A stretch of 64,000 nucleotides of DNA from NCBI GenBank assembly GCA_017305055.1, contig JAFKMZ010000013.1:1-64000 (forward strand). The letters are read 5' to 3'. Source of the stretch: Lysobacterales bacterium (GTDB lineage: Bacteria > Pseudomonadota > Gammaproteobacteria > Xanthomonadales > Rhodanobacteraceae). Both the position numbers and the translations under genes were made by a program. Below the pieces are notes generated by a model, which saw only the letters and a list, made by a program, of their open reading frames with translations, did not search any database and had not been told where the DNA came from. Positions 26,765 to 36,437 of the stretch are shown piece by piece. Numbering within the stretch: the first letter of the stretch is position 1; each line of letters begins with the position of its first letter.

Positions 26765-26852
26765 TCACTGGTCTCCGGAGTGCCAGGGCGCGCCACGTCG
26801 CATGCCGCCGACACCCGGGGCCAGTCAGCCCTGCCCCACTCCTCTCCCGCGT

Positions 26853-27302
26853 TCAGAACGGCTTGGCCAGCACCAGGAAGACCACGCCGAGCAGAAACAG
26901 CACCGGGAGTTCGTTGAACCAGCGCAAGGCGCCTGCTGTCGGCAGCGCCCCGCCAGCCTCGCTGCGCTTGAGCAGCCGCCCGCACCAGATGAAATGCGCC
27001 AGGAGCAGGGCGACCAGCAGCAGCTTCGCATCCAGCCAATGCCGCGAGCCGACCACGTTCGGCAACGAGGCGGGAAACAGGCGCCAGCCTTCCCACAGGA
27101 CCAGGCCGAACACGAAGGCAAAACCAAACATGTTGTGTCCGAACTTGTACAGCCGCCGGCCCATCAGGTGCAGGCGCGCCTGCACCTGTGGCTGGCCCTG
27201 CGCCTCTGCCAGGTTGACCAGGATACGCGGCAGATAGAACACCGCGGCCATCCAGGCGATGTCGAACAACAGGTGCAGGGTCTTGACGATCAGGTAGGCC
27301 AT
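26853..27302 (-). CDS. HemJ/CopD-like membrane protein (UPF0093 family)
   Basis: The 149-residue protein has four hydrophobic segments and the family features KTLHLLFDIAWMAAVFYLPR near the N-terminus and NELPVLFLLGVVFLV at the C-terminus. The early histidine (H10) is conserved in HemJ, the protoporphyrinogen IX oxidase of many proteobacteria. HemJ and CopD-like proteins share this architecture, so haem synthesis is likely but not proven here. The start at 27302 fits the family length; no clear ribosome binding site is seen. Confidence 0.75.
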   Translation of the reverse strand: MAYLIVKTLHLLFDIAWMAAVFYLPRILVNLAEAQGQPQVQARLHLMGRRLYKFGHNMFGFAFVFGLVLWEGWRLFPASLPNVVGSRHWLDAKLLLVALLLAHFIWCGRLLKRSEAGGALPTAGALRWFNELPVLFLLGVVFLVLAKPF

Positions 27303-27399
27303 GGGGGGAAGAGCCGCGCTGCCGGCTGCAGCAACGGGCATCATAACCCGCGCGTGGCGGTGCAAATTCCGCGGCAGCCCCGTATGGCCTCGTCGCCGA

Positions 27400-30045
27400 T
27401 CAATCCTGCCCGGGACCGATCCGGGCTTGCAGCGCGCGCAACAACTCGTGCTGGTGTTCGCCCGTGAGCGGTGCATCGTGGCGGTCCGTGAGCAGGAAGA
27501 AATCCTCGACCCGCTCGCCGAAGGTGGCAATGCGTGCGTCGTGGACGCGCACACCAACCTGGTTCAGCACTTGCGCAACCGCAGCCAGCAGGCCCGGCCT
27601 GTCGGTGGCCACCAGCGCCATCTGCGTACGCCCGGCCACCGGGCGGAACTTGATGCGCGGCGTGATCTGGAAATGCCGCTGCTGGCGCGACATGCTGCGC
27701 CTGCCGGGATCGACCGCCACGTTCTGCACCAGGGTGTGTTCCAGCCGCTCCTGGAGTTCGCGCGCGCGCGGCTCGCTGACCGGCTCCTGGGTGTCGCCAT
27801 CGAGCAGCAGGAACGTGTCCAGGACCATGCCGGTCGGCGTGCTCAGGATGCGCGCCTCCATTACCGACATGCGCATGCGGTCGAGCGTGGCGGTGACGAT
27901 GGAGAACAGGCCGTCTCGCGTCCGCGCATGCACGAACAGTTCGGTGCTGCCGCGCACCGACCTCGGCTGCACCACCACCAGCGGCAGGCGGCCGCCGGCA
28001 TCCAGCACTGCCGCGCTCTGCCAGGCGATCTGCTGGGGACGGTGGCGCAGGAAGCTCACCTGCGGGAAGTCCTGCCACAGGCCCGTTATCTCATGCTCGG
28101 CATAGCCCTGATCCAGCAGCAGCGCCATGGCCTGCTGCTGGCATTCATGCACCAGCGCGTCAGCATCTCGCGGCAACTCCACGTCGCTGCGCAAGGCATA
28201 GCGCGTCGACGTGTACAGGTCGGCGAGCAGCCGGTCCTTCCAGGCATTCCACAGCCGCGGGCTGGTGCCGATGATGTCGGCCACGGTCAGCAGATACAGC
28301 TGGCCCAGGCGCTCGCGGTCCCCCACGTGCTCGGCAAAACGTTGCACGACCTCGGCGTCGCTGATGTCCTGGCGCTGCGCCGTAGTGCTCATGGCCAGGT
28401 GCCAGCGCACCAGCCATGCCACCCGTTCGATGTCGGCGGTGGGCAGTCCAAGGCGGGCACAGAACTCGCGGGCATCCTCCGCCCCACCCGCGGCATGGTC
28501 GCCACCGCGGCCCTTGGCAATGTCATGGAACAGGCCGGCCAGCAGGAGCAGCTCCGGCTTGGGCAGGGCGGCCCAGATTTGGCAGCCCAGCGCGAATTCC
28601 GTGCGCGCGGCGGGATCGGCAAACCTGGCCAGATTGTGCAGGACGCGCAAGGTATGCTCGTCCACGGTGTAGACGTGGAACAAGTCGTACTGCATGCGCC
28701 CGAACACTTTGCCGAACGCCGGCAGGATCGCCGCCAGCAAGCCGTGCCGGTTCATGCGCCACAAGGCCTCGACGGCCGGTGCGCCCCGCTGCAACAGGCG
28801 CAGGAACGCTGCCAGCACCTCGGGGTCCGAGGCCAGGCCATCGGCCTGCATGGCCGCCGCCCGGTGGATACGCCGCATCGTCTCGGCGCTGAAGCCGACT
28901 ACCCCCGGCTGGTCCATGCGCAGCAGGAACACCTCGACCAGGGCCGCCGGCCGGCGCATGAACAGCTCGCTGTCCCGCGCCGCCAGGCGCGAGCCATAGC
29001 GAACGAAATCCGCACCCAGCGGAACACCCACATGTGGGCTTTCCAGCATTTCCTCGAAGCGCTCGGCAACCTGCACGCCAAGGCGCTCGACCTGGCTCGC
29101 TGCACGGTAATAAGCCTGCATGAACTGCTCGACGCCGAGATTGCGTTCGTGCTCGTCCTCGAATCCCAGGCGCGCTGCCAGCGCCCGCTGGTAGTCGAAC
29201 AGCAGCCGTTCCTCCGCCCGCCCTGCTTCCAGGTGCAGGGCATAACGGTAACGGCGCAGGGTGGCTTCGGCCTGCTCCAACGCAGCCTCCTCGGCGGGGT
29301 CGAGCAGGCCCTCCGCCACCATGCTCGGCAGGTCTCCGGCGTTGGCCAGGCGCAAGCCGATCCAGCGCAGCGAATCCAGCGAGCGCAAGCCCCCGGGACC
29401 TTCCTTGAGGTTTGGCTCCAGGTTGTAGGCGGTGTCGTCGAAGCGCGCATGGCGCTGCCTGCGCTCACGCTGGCGCGCGGCCAGGTAGGCTGCCGGCGGC
29501 CACAGCTGCGGATCGTCCACGATGCCGCGCAGGCTGGCGTCGAGTGTCGTGTCGCCGGCAATACGCCGGGCATCCAGCAGGCTGGTGAACACGCTGGCAT
29601 CACTGGCGGCAAGCTCACGGCACTGCTGCGGCTCGCGCACGGCGTGACCGACTTTCAGGCCGATGTCCCACAGGGTCGAGAAAAATTGCCCGAGTGCACG
29701 CAGCTGGGCTTCCTGCGCGCCGTTGACCAGCACCAGCAAGTCCACGTCCGAATACGGGAACAACAAGCCGCGGCCAAACCCGCCTACGGCGTACAGGGCC
29801 GCGCCAGCGACGTCGCCAAGGCAGGCAGACCATACGTGCGCGACCAGCTGCGACACCGCGACGCCGCGTTGGCGCGCGAGCATGCCGGCCTCGGCGCCGC
29901 CACGGAAGGCCACGGCGAGCGCGCGGTCGACGTCATCCAGCAATTGCCCCAAGGCCAGCCGCGCTTCCCTGGACACGCCCGAGCGCGGCACCACCACGGG
30001 CAGGCGCGGCAAGGGCGGCAAGGCGACAGAGCTGGTCGGCGACAT
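27400..30045 (-). CDS. glnD: bifunctional uridylyltransferase/uridylyl-removing enzyme GlnD
   Basis: GlnD senses glutamine and uridylylates or deuridylylates PII, controlling nitrogen assimilation. The 881-residue product has the nucleotidyltransferase motif GGFGRGLLFPYSDVD (from residue 88, metal aspartates D100 and D102) and a central helical region. The HD hydrolase motif FHDIAKGRGGDH follows, and two C-terminal ACT domains (near 705-790 and 810-880) bind glutamine. The domain order is complete. Its 5' end is separated from map (same strand) by about 205 bases carrying a REP doublet. Confidence 0.96.
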   Translation of the reverse strand: MSPTSSVALPPLPRLPVVVPRSGVSREARLALGQLLDDVDRALAVAFRGGAEAGMLARQRGVAVSQLVAHVWSACLGDVAGAALYAVGGFGRGLLFPYSDVDLLVLVNGAQEAQLRALGQFFSTLWDIGLKVGHAVREPQQCRELAASDASVFTSLLDARRIAGDTTLDASLRGIVDDPQLWPPAAYLAARQRERRQRHARFDDTAYNLEPNLKEGPGGLRSLDSLRWIGLRLANAGDLPSMVAEGLLDPAEEAALEQAEATLRRYRYALHLEAGRAEERLLFDYQRALAARLGFEDEHERNLGVEQFMQAYYRAASQVERLGVQVAERFEEMLESPHVGVPLGADFVRYGSRLAARDSELFMRRPAALVEVFLLRMDQPGVVGFSAETMRRIHRAAAMQADGLASDPEVLAAFLRLLQRGAPAVEALWRMNRHGLLAAILPAFGKVFGRMQYDLFHVYTVDEHTLRVLHNLARFADPAARTEFALGCQIWAALPKPELLLLAGLFHDIAKGRGGDHAAGGAEDAREFCARLGLPTADIERVAWLVRWHLAMSTTAQRQDISDAEVVQRFAEHVGDRERLGQLYLLTVADIIGTSPRLWNAWKDRLLADLYTSTRYALRSDVELPRDADALVHECQQQAMALLLDQGYAEHEITGLWQDFPQVSFLRHRPQQIAWQSAAVLDAGGRLPLVVVQPRSVRGSTELFVHARTRDGLFSIVTATLDRMRMSVMEARILSTPTGMVLDTFLLLDGDTQEPVSEPRARELQERLEHTLVQNVAVDPGRRSMSRQQRHFQITPRIKFRPVAGRTQMALVATDRPGLLAAVAQVLNQVGVRVHDARIATFGERVEDFFLLTDRHDAPLTGEHQHELLRALQARIGPGQD

Positions 30046-30093
30046 GTATAGCGGCCTCGATCATCAACGCGCGGGGCTGTTGGGCTGACGACA

Positions 30094-30177
30094 GTTGCAG
30101 GAGCCCATTTATGGGCGGTGCTCCTGCCTTCCGTGCAATCCACCGGAGAGCATCGCCCGCCAGTGGGCTCCCGCAAC
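30094..30177. repeat. REP doublet (REPIN-like) between glnD and map
   Basis: Two REP-like palindromes face each other. The outer ends GTTGCAGGAGCCCA (30094-30107) and TGGGCTCCCGCAAC (30164-30177) are inverted copies with one mismatch. The inner arms GGGCGGTGCTCC and GGAGAGCATCGCCC are also near-inverted copies. The 84-base element can fold as two hairpins or one long stem, typical of REPINs mobilised by RAYT proteins. No RAYT gene lies in the window. Confidence 0.7.
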
Positions 30178-30250
30178 CACAGCCACGACTAAGACGACAA
30201 GGACGAATGATGCCCGGAAGATCGCGATGGCCCGCCCTGTCCCCGCCTGC

Positions 30251-31015
30251 CTAGGCGTCGGGCCAGGGCGTCAGGATCTCGTAGCCGTCGTCGGTGACCA
30301 CCAGGGTGTGCTCCCATTGCGCGGACAGGGAGTGATCCTTGGTCACCACGGTCCAGCCATCCGGCAACTGGCGGGTCTGCGGCTTGCCGGCATTGACCAT
30401 CGGCTCGATGGTGAAGGTCATGCCCTTCTTGAGCTCCAGGCCGGCGCCGGGCTTGCCGTAATGCAGCACCTGCGGCTCGTCGTGGTAGATCTTGCCGATA
30501 CCGTGGCCACAGTACTCGCGGACGATGCTGAAACCCGCGGCCTCGGCGTGCTGCTGGATGGCATGCCCGATGTCGCCCAGGGTTGCGCCGGGGCGCACGG
30601 CACGGATGCCGCACATCATGGCCTCGTAGGTGGTGTCCACCAGCCGCCTGGCCAGCACGGAGGGGGTGCCGACCACGTACATGCGGCTGGTGTCGCCGTG
30701 CCAGCCATCCTTGATGACGGTGACGTCGAGATTGATGATGTCGCCATCCTTGAGCAGCTTGCCCTCGCTCGGGATGCCGTGGCAGATCACCTGGTTGACC
30801 GAGGTGCACAGCGTCTTGGGGAAGCCGTGGTAGCCGACGTTGGCCGGGATCGCCTTCTGCACGTTGACGATGTGCTCGTAGGCCAGCCGATCCAGTTCCT
30901 CGGTGCTCACACCCGGCTCGATGTGTTCCTTGAGCATGGCCAACACTTCGGCAGCAAGCTTGCCGGCAACGCGCATGCCCTCGAGGTCCTGCGCTGATTT
31001 GAGACTGATTGCCAT
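30251..31015 (-). CDS. map: type I methionine aminopeptidase
   Basis: Map removes the initiator methionine from new proteins. The 254-residue product has the five metal ligands D97, D108, H171, E204 and E235 (in NLDVTV, HGDTSRMY, CGHGIG, TIEPMV and WEHTLVV), plus H79. It is divergent from rpsB, the usual arrangement. The start at 31015 gives the family N-terminus AISLKSAQDLEGMRVAGK. Confidence 0.96.
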   Translation of the reverse strand: MAISLKSAQDLEGMRVAGKLAAEVLAMLKEHIEPGVSTEELDRLAYEHIVNVQKAIPANVGYHGFPKTLCTSVNQVICHGIPSEGKLLKDGDIINLDVTVIKDGWHGDTSRMYVVGTPSVLARRLVDTTYEAMMCGIRAVRPGATLGDIGHAIQQHAEAAGFSIVREYCGHGIGKIYHDEPQVLHYGKPGAGLELKKGMTFTIEPMVNAGKPQTRQLPDGWTVVTKDHSLSAQWEHTLVVTDDGYEILTPWPDA

Positions 31016-31146
31016 TTCATCGTGTCCTGTCAGCGCCAAGATCCAAGCCGCAGCTTGCCGCGATACTGGTCGACCGACTATGATTTCACAGTTTTGCTGA
31101 CCGCATGTGCCTGCCAGCAGGCCATCGCGACGCGAGACGAACCGGG

Positions 31147-31152
31147 ATTGTA
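31147..31152 (-). promoter_or_regulatory. candidate map -10 element
   Basis: On the minus strand TACAAT lies about 130 bases before map in the 294-base map-rpsB spacer, with TTTGGG 18 bases upstream as a poor -35. The spacer should also hold the rpsB promoter, for which I see no clear element. Confidence 0.35.
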
Positions 31153-31309
31153 GCGCCCCAGGGTGCCACACCCAAACCAACGCCACACGCGTATCGGCAC
31201 CGGCTTCGGGGTGCCACGAGCCGCCGTCCAGGTGGGTCGTGGTCGAGGTCGGGGATATGCGGAGGTCCCAACCCCCAGGCCTACCTGGCCACTGCACGGA
31301 GTTTTACCC

Positions 31310-32182
31310 ATGGCCCAAGTCACCATGCGCCACATGCTCGAAGCCGGAGTCCACTTCGGCCACCAGACCCGCTACTGGAACCCGAAGATGGCGCCATACA
31401 TCTTCGGCGCGCGCGGCAAGATCCACATCATCAACCTGGAAAAGACCCTGCCGCTGTTCACCGACGCGATGAACTACCTGTCGGCGCTGGCGCAGAAGCG
31501 CCGCACCATCCTGTTCGTCGGCACCAAGCGCTCGGCGCGCGAGGCACTGGCCGAAGAGGCCACCCGAGCCGGCATGCCGTTCGTCACCGCGCGCTGGCTG
31601 GGCGGCATGCTGACCAACTTCCGCACCGTCAAGCAATCGGTGGGGCGGCTGAAAGAGCTGGAAGCGGCCGAGACCGATGGCAGCTTCGAGAAGCTGGTCA
31701 AGCACGAAGTGCTATCGCGCCGCCGCGAGCGCGAGAAGCTGGAAGCCTCGCTGGGTGGCATCAAGGACATGAACCGCCTGCCCGACGCGCTGTTCGTGAT
31801 CGACATCGGCCACGAGAACATCGCCGTGCAGGAAGCCAGGAAGCTCGGCATCCCGGTGGTGGCGGTGGTCGACACCAACTACGACCCGGATCTCGTCGAT
31901 TACGCGATCCCCGGCAACGACGACGCCATCCGCGCCATCCAGCTGTATGCACGGGCCGCGGCGGACGCGATCCTGGAAGGCAAGGCCGCCGCGCCCGACG
32001 TGGCCCAGGGCGACGCCAACGACTTCGTCGAGCTCGACGAGGAAGGCAACCCGATCGCCAAGACCGAGCGCAAGCCGTCGGCGCGCCGCGACGCGGCACC
32101 ACGGCGGGGCAACCAGCGCAACGAGCACCGGCGTGATGACGGGCGCCGCCCAGCTTCGGAAGGCACGCCTGCGGCCGAGTAG
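31310..32182 (+). CDS. rpsB: 30S ribosomal protein S2 with extended C-terminus
   Basis: S2 is a 30S protein needed for S1 binding. The 290-residue product begins [19 protein letters not shown] and has the family stretches FVGTKRSAR and [10 protein letters not shown]. It exceeds E. coli S2 (241) by about 50 residues, mainly a hydrophilic tail rich in Arg, Asp and Ala after residue 240 that looks disordered. tsf follows 118 bases later, the usual rpsB-tsf pair. Confidence 0.97.
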   Translation: MAQVTMRHMLEAGVHFGHQTRYWNPKMAPYIFGARGKIHIINLEKTLPLFTDAMNYLSALAQKRRTILFVGTKRSAREALAEEATRAGMPFVTARWLGGMLTNFRTVKQSVGRLKELEAAETDGSFEKLVKHEVLSRRREREKLEASLGGIKDMNRLPDALFVIDIGHENIAVQEARKLGIPVVAVVDTNYDPDLVDYAIPGNDDAIRAIQLYARAAADAILEGKAAAPDVAQGDANDFVELDEEGNPIAKTERKPSARRDAAPRRGNQRNEHRRDDGRRPASEGTPAAE

Positions 32183-32300
32183 GCCCTGCGCCACCAGCAA
32201 TGCGGCAACGGCAGCGGACAAGCACGCCGCCGTCGCCGCATAGGGACACCGCGCGGGGCGTCTGCGACGCCGCCGCGCCATCAGCAGAAGAGGAACCACG

Positions 32301-33182
32301 ATGAGCACGATTTCCGCACAGATGGTCAAGGAGCTGCGCGAGCGCTCCGGCGCCGGCATGATGGAATGCAAGAAGGCACTGGTCGAGAACGGCGGCGACA
32401 TCGACGCCGCGGTGGACTGGCTGCGCAAATCCGGTCTGGCCAAGGCCGACAAGAAATCGAGTCGGATTGCCGCCGAGGGCCTGATCGCCAGCGCCCGCAA
32501 GGGGCATGACGCGGTCCTGGTCGAGATCAACTGCGAAACCGATTTCGTTGCCAAGGACGCGAGCTTCCTGGCCTTCTGCAAGACCGTCGGCGAGGTGGCG
32601 CTCGATTCCGGCGTGTCCGACGTGGATGCGCTGCAGTCGGCCGCCTATCCCGCCGGCGGCACGGTCGAGGAAGCCGCCAAGGCGCTGGTCAGCACCATCG
32701 GCGAGAAGATCCATGTCCGGCGCATGGCCCGGATCCACGCCACCGGCCCCATCGGCAGCTACATCCACAACGGCCGCATCGGCGTCTTGGTGGCGCTGGA
32801 TGCCGGGGACGAGGCGCTGGCCAAGGGCATCGCCATGCACGTGGCGGCAATGAATCCGGCCTACGTGCAGGCCGCGGACGTGCCGGCCGAGGTGCTGGCC
32901 AAGGAAAAGGACATCGCCCTGAGCCAGATGTCGGAGGCGGAAAAGCACAAGCCGGCCGAGATCCTGGAAAAAATCATCAGCGGCAAGGTGCACAAGATCA
33001 TCACCGAGATCACCCTGCTCGGGCAGGCCTACGTGCTGGACACCAGCATGTCCGTGGCCGACGCACTGAAGAAATCCGGTGCCCACGTGCAATCCGTGGT
33101 GCGGCTGGCGGTCGGCGAAGGCGTCGAGAAGCCCACCGAGGACTTCCACGCCGAGGTCATGAAACAGGCCGGCCTGGGCTGA
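32301..33182 (+). CDS. tsf: elongation factor Ts
   Basis: EF-Ts is the nucleotide exchange factor of EF-Tu. The 293-residue product begins [20 protein letters not shown], followed by ECKKALVE. It has the conserved [11 protein letters not shown] that contacts EF-Tu and the dimerisation core. A clear AGAGGAA lies seven bases before the start. A GC hairpin follows the stop. Confidence 0.98.
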   Translation: MSTISAQMVKELRERSGAGMMECKKALVENGGDIDAAVDWLRKSGLAKADKKSSRIAAEGLIASARKGHDAVLVEINCETDFVAKDASFLAFCKTVGEVALDSGVSDVDALQSAAYPAGGTVEEAAKALVSTIGEKIHVRRMARIHATGPIGSYIHNGRIGVLVALDAGDEALAKGIAMHVAAMNPAYVQAADVPAEVLAKEKDIALSQMSEAEKHKPAEILEKIISGKVHKIITEITLLGQAYVLDTSMSVADALKKSGAHVQSVVRLAVGEGVEKPTEDFHAEVMKQAGLG

Positions 33183-33202
33183 GCCAGGACGGCGGTGAGG
33201 GT

Positions 33203-33220
33203 CCGGCGCGCTGGCGCCGG
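33203..33220 (+). terminator. GC hairpin after tsf
   Basis: CCGGCGC-GCTG-GCGCCGG forms a seven-base-pair stem 20 bases past the tsf stop. There is no T tract, so it is at most a weak terminator. Confidence 0.35.
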
Positions 33221-33305
33221 CCCACGCCGAGGACATGCATCGGTCGGATCCAAGCCAGCAAACGGCATCGTCAACGGCGACTGAATCGAGCTGCCGCCGG
33301 TCCCC

Positions 33306-33311
33306 TACAAT
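33306..33311 (+). promoter_or_regulatory. possible pyrH -10 element
   Basis: TACAAT lies 32 bases before the pyrH start, with TGAATC at 18-base spacing as a weak -35. Position and hexamer are reasonable; the -35 is not. Confidence 0.35.
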
Positions 33312-33342
33312 GACCCAGCCAACCACCTGACCCGGACTCCCC

Positions 33343-34065
33343 ATGAGCAACGCGCCGATCTTCCGCCGTATCCTGCTCAAGCTGTCCGGCGAGGCGCTGA
33401 TGGGCCAGGCCGACTATGGCATCGACCCCGACGTCATCGGCGGCCTGGCCAACGAGATCATCGAGGTACAGCGGTCGGGCATCCAGGTCGGAGTGGTCAT
33501 CGGCGGCGGCAACATCTTCCGCGGCGCCGGCCTGGCCGCCGCCGGCATGGACCGCGTCACCGGCGACCATATGGGCATGCTGGCCACGGTCATGAATGCC
33601 CTGGCCATGCAGGATGCCATCGAGAAGCGCGGGGGCTACGCGCGGGTCATGAGCGCGATCCCGATCCACGACGTGGCCGAGGACTACATCCGTCGCCGTG
33701 CCATCCGGCATATCGAAAAGGGCCGCATCGTCCTGTTTGCGGCCGGCATCGGCAATCCCTTCTTCACCACCGATTCGGCGGCTGCCCTGCGCGCCGTGGA
33801 ATTGGGTGCCGACCTGCTGCTCAAGGCCACGAAGGTGGATGGCGTGTACAGTGCCGATCCCGTCCTGCATCCAGACGCCGTCCGCTACGACGCGCTGAGC
33901 TACGACGAAGTCATCGAGCACAAACTGGCAGTGATGGATACGGCGGCGATCGCGCTGTGCCGAGATCATGGCCTGCCGCTGCGGATCTATGACATGACCG
34001 AGAAAGGCAACCTCATGCGCATCATGCATGGCGAGGCCATCGGCACGCTGGTGCACAGCGGCTGA
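33343..34065 (+). CDS. pyrH: uridylate kinase
   Basis: PyrH phosphorylates UMP to UDP. The 240-residue amino-acid-kinase-fold product has [13 protein letters not shown], the glycine-rich [23 protein letters not shown] and [11 protein letters not shown], all typical of bacterial UMP kinase. It lies between tsf and frr, the standard order. Confidence 0.98.
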   Translation: MSNAPIFRRILLKLSGEALMGQADYGIDPDVIGGLANEIIEVQRSGIQVGVVIGGGNIFRGAGLAAAGMDRVTGDHMGMLATVMNALAMQDAIEKRGGYARVMSAIPIHDVAEDYIRRRAIRHIEKGRIVLFAAGIGNPFFTTDSAAALRAVELGADLLLKATKVDGVYSADPVLHPDAVRYDALSYDEVIEHKLAVMDTAAIALCRDHGLPLRIYDMTEKGNLMRIMHGEAIGTLVHSG

Positions 34066-34101
34066 AACCCCGGCTGCCCGGGCTCCGGCGCGGCAGGCGC
34101 C

Positions 34102-34110
34102 TGCTATAAT
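34102..34110 (+). promoter_or_regulatory. extended -10 promoter element for frr
   Basis: TGCTATAAT is a consensus extended -10 (TGnTATAAT), 33 bases before the frr ATG. No -35 is recognisable, which extended -10 promoters do not require. It would allow frr and downstream envelope genes to be expressed independently of pyrH. Confidence 0.6.
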
Positions 34111-34142
34111 CAACAGCTTGCCGAGACTTCTGGAACCACTGC

Positions 34143-34700
34143 ATGCTCGACGACATCAAGGCCGATGCCAAGACCCGGATGGGCAAGAGCATCGAGTCGC
34201 TGAAATACGACCTCGTGCGCCTGCGCAGTGCGCGCGCCAGCACGGCCTTGGTCGACAACATCAAGGTGCCGTACTACGGAGCGGACATGCCGCTGGCCCA
34301 GGTGGCCACGGTCGGGCTCGCCGACTCGCGCACGATCACCATCACGCCGTGGGAAAAATCCATGGTGGCGCCGATCGAGAAGGCCTTGATGGCGTCCGAC
34401 CTGGGCATCACGCCGACCACGGCGGGTACGGTGATCCGGCTCAACCTCCCGGCGCTCACCGAGGAGCGCCGCCGGGATTTGGCCAAGCACGTCGGCCACG
34501 AGGGTGAAAGCGCGAAAATCGCGGTGCGCAACGTGCGCCGCGACGCCCTGCAGCAGGTGAAGAACCTGCTCAAGGAAAAGCTCGTTTCCGAAGACGACGA
34601 ACGCCGCTTCGACGAGGAAGTGCAAAACCTCACCGACAACGCCATCAAGGAAATCGACAGCGCCGTCAAGGCCAAAGAAGACGAGCTGATGGCATTGTAA
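34143..34700 (+). CDS. frr: ribosome recycling factor
   Basis: RRF acts with EF-G to split post-termination ribosomes. The 185-residue product has the family length. Conserved stretches are RSARASTALVDNI, PWEKSM and LTEERRRDLAKHV. It follows pyrH and precedes uppS as in most gammaproteobacteria. Confidence 0.98.
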   Translation: MLDDIKADAKTRMGKSIESLKYDLVRLRSARASTALVDNIKVPYYGADMPLAQVATVGLADSRTITITPWEKSMVAPIEKALMASDLGITPTTAGTVIRLNLPALTEERRRDLAKHVGHEGESAKIAVRNVRRDALQQVKNLLKEKLVSEDDERRFDEEVQNLTDNAIKEIDSAVKAKEDELMAL

Positions 34701-34824
34701 GTGACCCTCGAGCCTTCCCCCACCAGCGTCCCCCCAACCGCACCAGGCGCGGCCACGCCCAGACCGCCTGCCCGCGCGGGCAGGCGCGCAGGCGGTACCG
34801 GCACCGCCCCACCCGGCCGCACGC

Positions 34825-35595
34825 ATGATGCCAGCCGCCCCATCACGTGACGCCACGGATACCGTGCGGCAGCATGGGGCACCGCTGCACATTGCCATCG
34901 TCATGGACGGCAACGGACGCTGGGCGCGTGCACGCCACCGCCCTCGCAGCTTTGGCCACAGTGCCGGGCGCAAGGCCGTACGCGCCGTAGTCGAGGCCTG
35001 CCTGCGCGAGGGCGTCCAGGCCCTGACCCTGTTTGCGTTTTCCAGCGAAAACTGGCTGCGCCCGCGCGATGAGGTCGGGGCGCTGATGAACCTGTTCGTG
35101 CGCGCCCTGGACAAGGAGGTGGACGAACTGCGCGCCAATGGCGTGCGCCTGCGTTTCGTCGGCGAGCTAGGTGCGTTCGATGCCGGACTGCATCGCCGCA
35201 TGCAGGCGGCAATGGACAGCACCGCGCAAAATTCCCGGCTGCAGGTCAACGTGGCGGTCAACTATGGCGGCCGCTGGGACATCACCCAGGCCTGCCGGTG
35301 CGCAGCGCAAGCCGTCGCCCGCGGCGAGCTGCGCCCCGAGGAGATCGACGAGGCCCGGCTCGACGCATGGATGTCGCTGGGCGCGCTGCCCCCCCTGGAT
35401 CTGCTGATCCGGACAGGGGGCGAGCTGCGCCTGAGCAACTTCCTGCTGTGGCAGGCGGCGTATGCGGAACTGTACTTTACCGATACGCTGTGGCCGGACT
35501 TCGACGCGGCCTGCCTGCACCAGGCCATCGAAGAATACGTTCAGCGCGAACGCCGCTACGGGCGTACGAGCGAACAGCTCGCCCCCCTACCCTGA
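34825..35595 (+). CDS. uppS: undecaprenyl diphosphate synthase
   Basis: UppS elongates farnesyl diphosphate with isopentenyl diphosphate to the C55 carrier lipid used for peptidoglycan and O-antigen. The 256-residue cis-prenyltransferase has the catalytic MDGNGRWA (D28), the FAFSSENW motif and the basic RTGGELRLSNFLLWQ region. The farnesyl primer is made by ispA, which also lies in this window. Confidence 0.97.
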   Translation: MMPAAPSRDATDTVRQHGAPLHIAIVMDGNGRWARARHRPRSFGHSAGRKAVRAVVEACLREGVQALTLFAFSSENWLRPRDEVGALMNLFVRALDKEVDELRANGVRLRFVGELGAFDAGLHRRMQAAMDSTAQNSRLQVNVAVNYGGRWDITQACRCAAQAVARGELRPEEIDEARLDAWMSLGALPPLDLLIRTGGELRLSNFLLWQAAYAELYFTDTLWPDFDAACLHQAIEEYVQRERRYGRTSEQLAPLP

Positions 35596-35603
35596 GAATC
35601 GCC

Positions 35604-36437
35604 ATGCTTCGTCAGCGTGTCCTGACCGCCTTGCTGCTGGCTCCGCTGGTTGTCGTCCTGGTCGTGCTGGCGCCGACGGTGCTGCTGGCCGGCGTCGCGA
35701 CCGTGGTGTTTCTTGCCGCGCTGTGGGAGTGGGCAGTGCTGAGCGGCCTGCGCGGGACGTCGGCGCGCGCGGCATTCCTGCTGCTGGCGGCCTTTGGCTT
35801 CGCGCTGCTGTGGCTGTTGCAGGTCAGGGCAGCAGGCATTTGGGTTGTCGTCGTGGGGCTGGCCTGGTGGATCGTGGCAGCGCAGTGGCTGCGCCATTTT
35901 GCGTACGCAGCAGCGCCGACGGGCGAAAACCGTGCGCTCAAGCTGGCGGCTGGCCTGCTGACCATCCTGCCGGCCTGGAGCGCCTTGCTGCTCCTCCACG
36001 CACACCAGCCCTATGGCCAATGGTGGACCCTGCTTGCCCTGTTCATCGTCTGGGCCGCCGACATTGGCGCGTATTTCAGCGGCCGCCGCTTCGGCAAGCG
36101 CAAGCTCGCCCCGCAGATCAGCCCGGGCAAGACCTGGGCCGGGGTCTATGGCGCGATGCTGGCGGGGGCACTGGTGATGCTGGTCGGCGCCTGGCTGCTC
36201 CAGGTACGGGGCGCGGGCCTGGTCGCGATGCTGGTGCTGGCGCTTGTCACGATCGGCGTCTCCATCCTCGGCGACCTGTTCGAGAGCCTGCTCAAGCGGC
36301 ATGCGGGGGTCAAGGACTCGGGCACCTTGTTTCCCGGGCACGGCGGCCTGCTTGACCGCCTGGACAGCGTGTTCGCCGCCCTGCCGGTCATCGCCGCCGG
36401 GTTGTGGCTGCTGACCCGACTGCAGGTCATCGCATGA
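35604..36437 (+). CDS. cdsA: phosphatidate cytidylyltransferase
   Basis: CdsA makes CDP-diacylglycerol from phosphatidic acid and CTP, feeding all phospholipid synthesis. The 277-residue polytopic membrane protein ends with the family signature S-x-x-KR-x4-KD-x-G-x3-PGHGG-x2-DR-x-D (residues about 230-257). The start at 35604 is eight bases after the uppS stop, and the stop overlaps the dxr start. Confidence 0.95.
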   Translation: MLRQRVLTALLLAPLVVVLVVLAPTVLLAGVATVVFLAALWEWAVLSGLRGTSARAAFLLLAAFGFALLWLLQVRAAGIWVVVVGLAWWIVAAQWLRHFAYAAAPTGENRALKLAAGLLTILPAWSALLLLHAHQPYGQWWTLLALFIVWAADIGAYFSGRRFGKRKLAPQISPGKTWAGVYGAMLAGALVMLVGAWLLQVRGAGLVAMLVLALVTIGVSILGDLFESLLKRHAGVKDSGTLFPGHGGLLDRLDSVFAALPVIAAGLWLLTRLQVIA

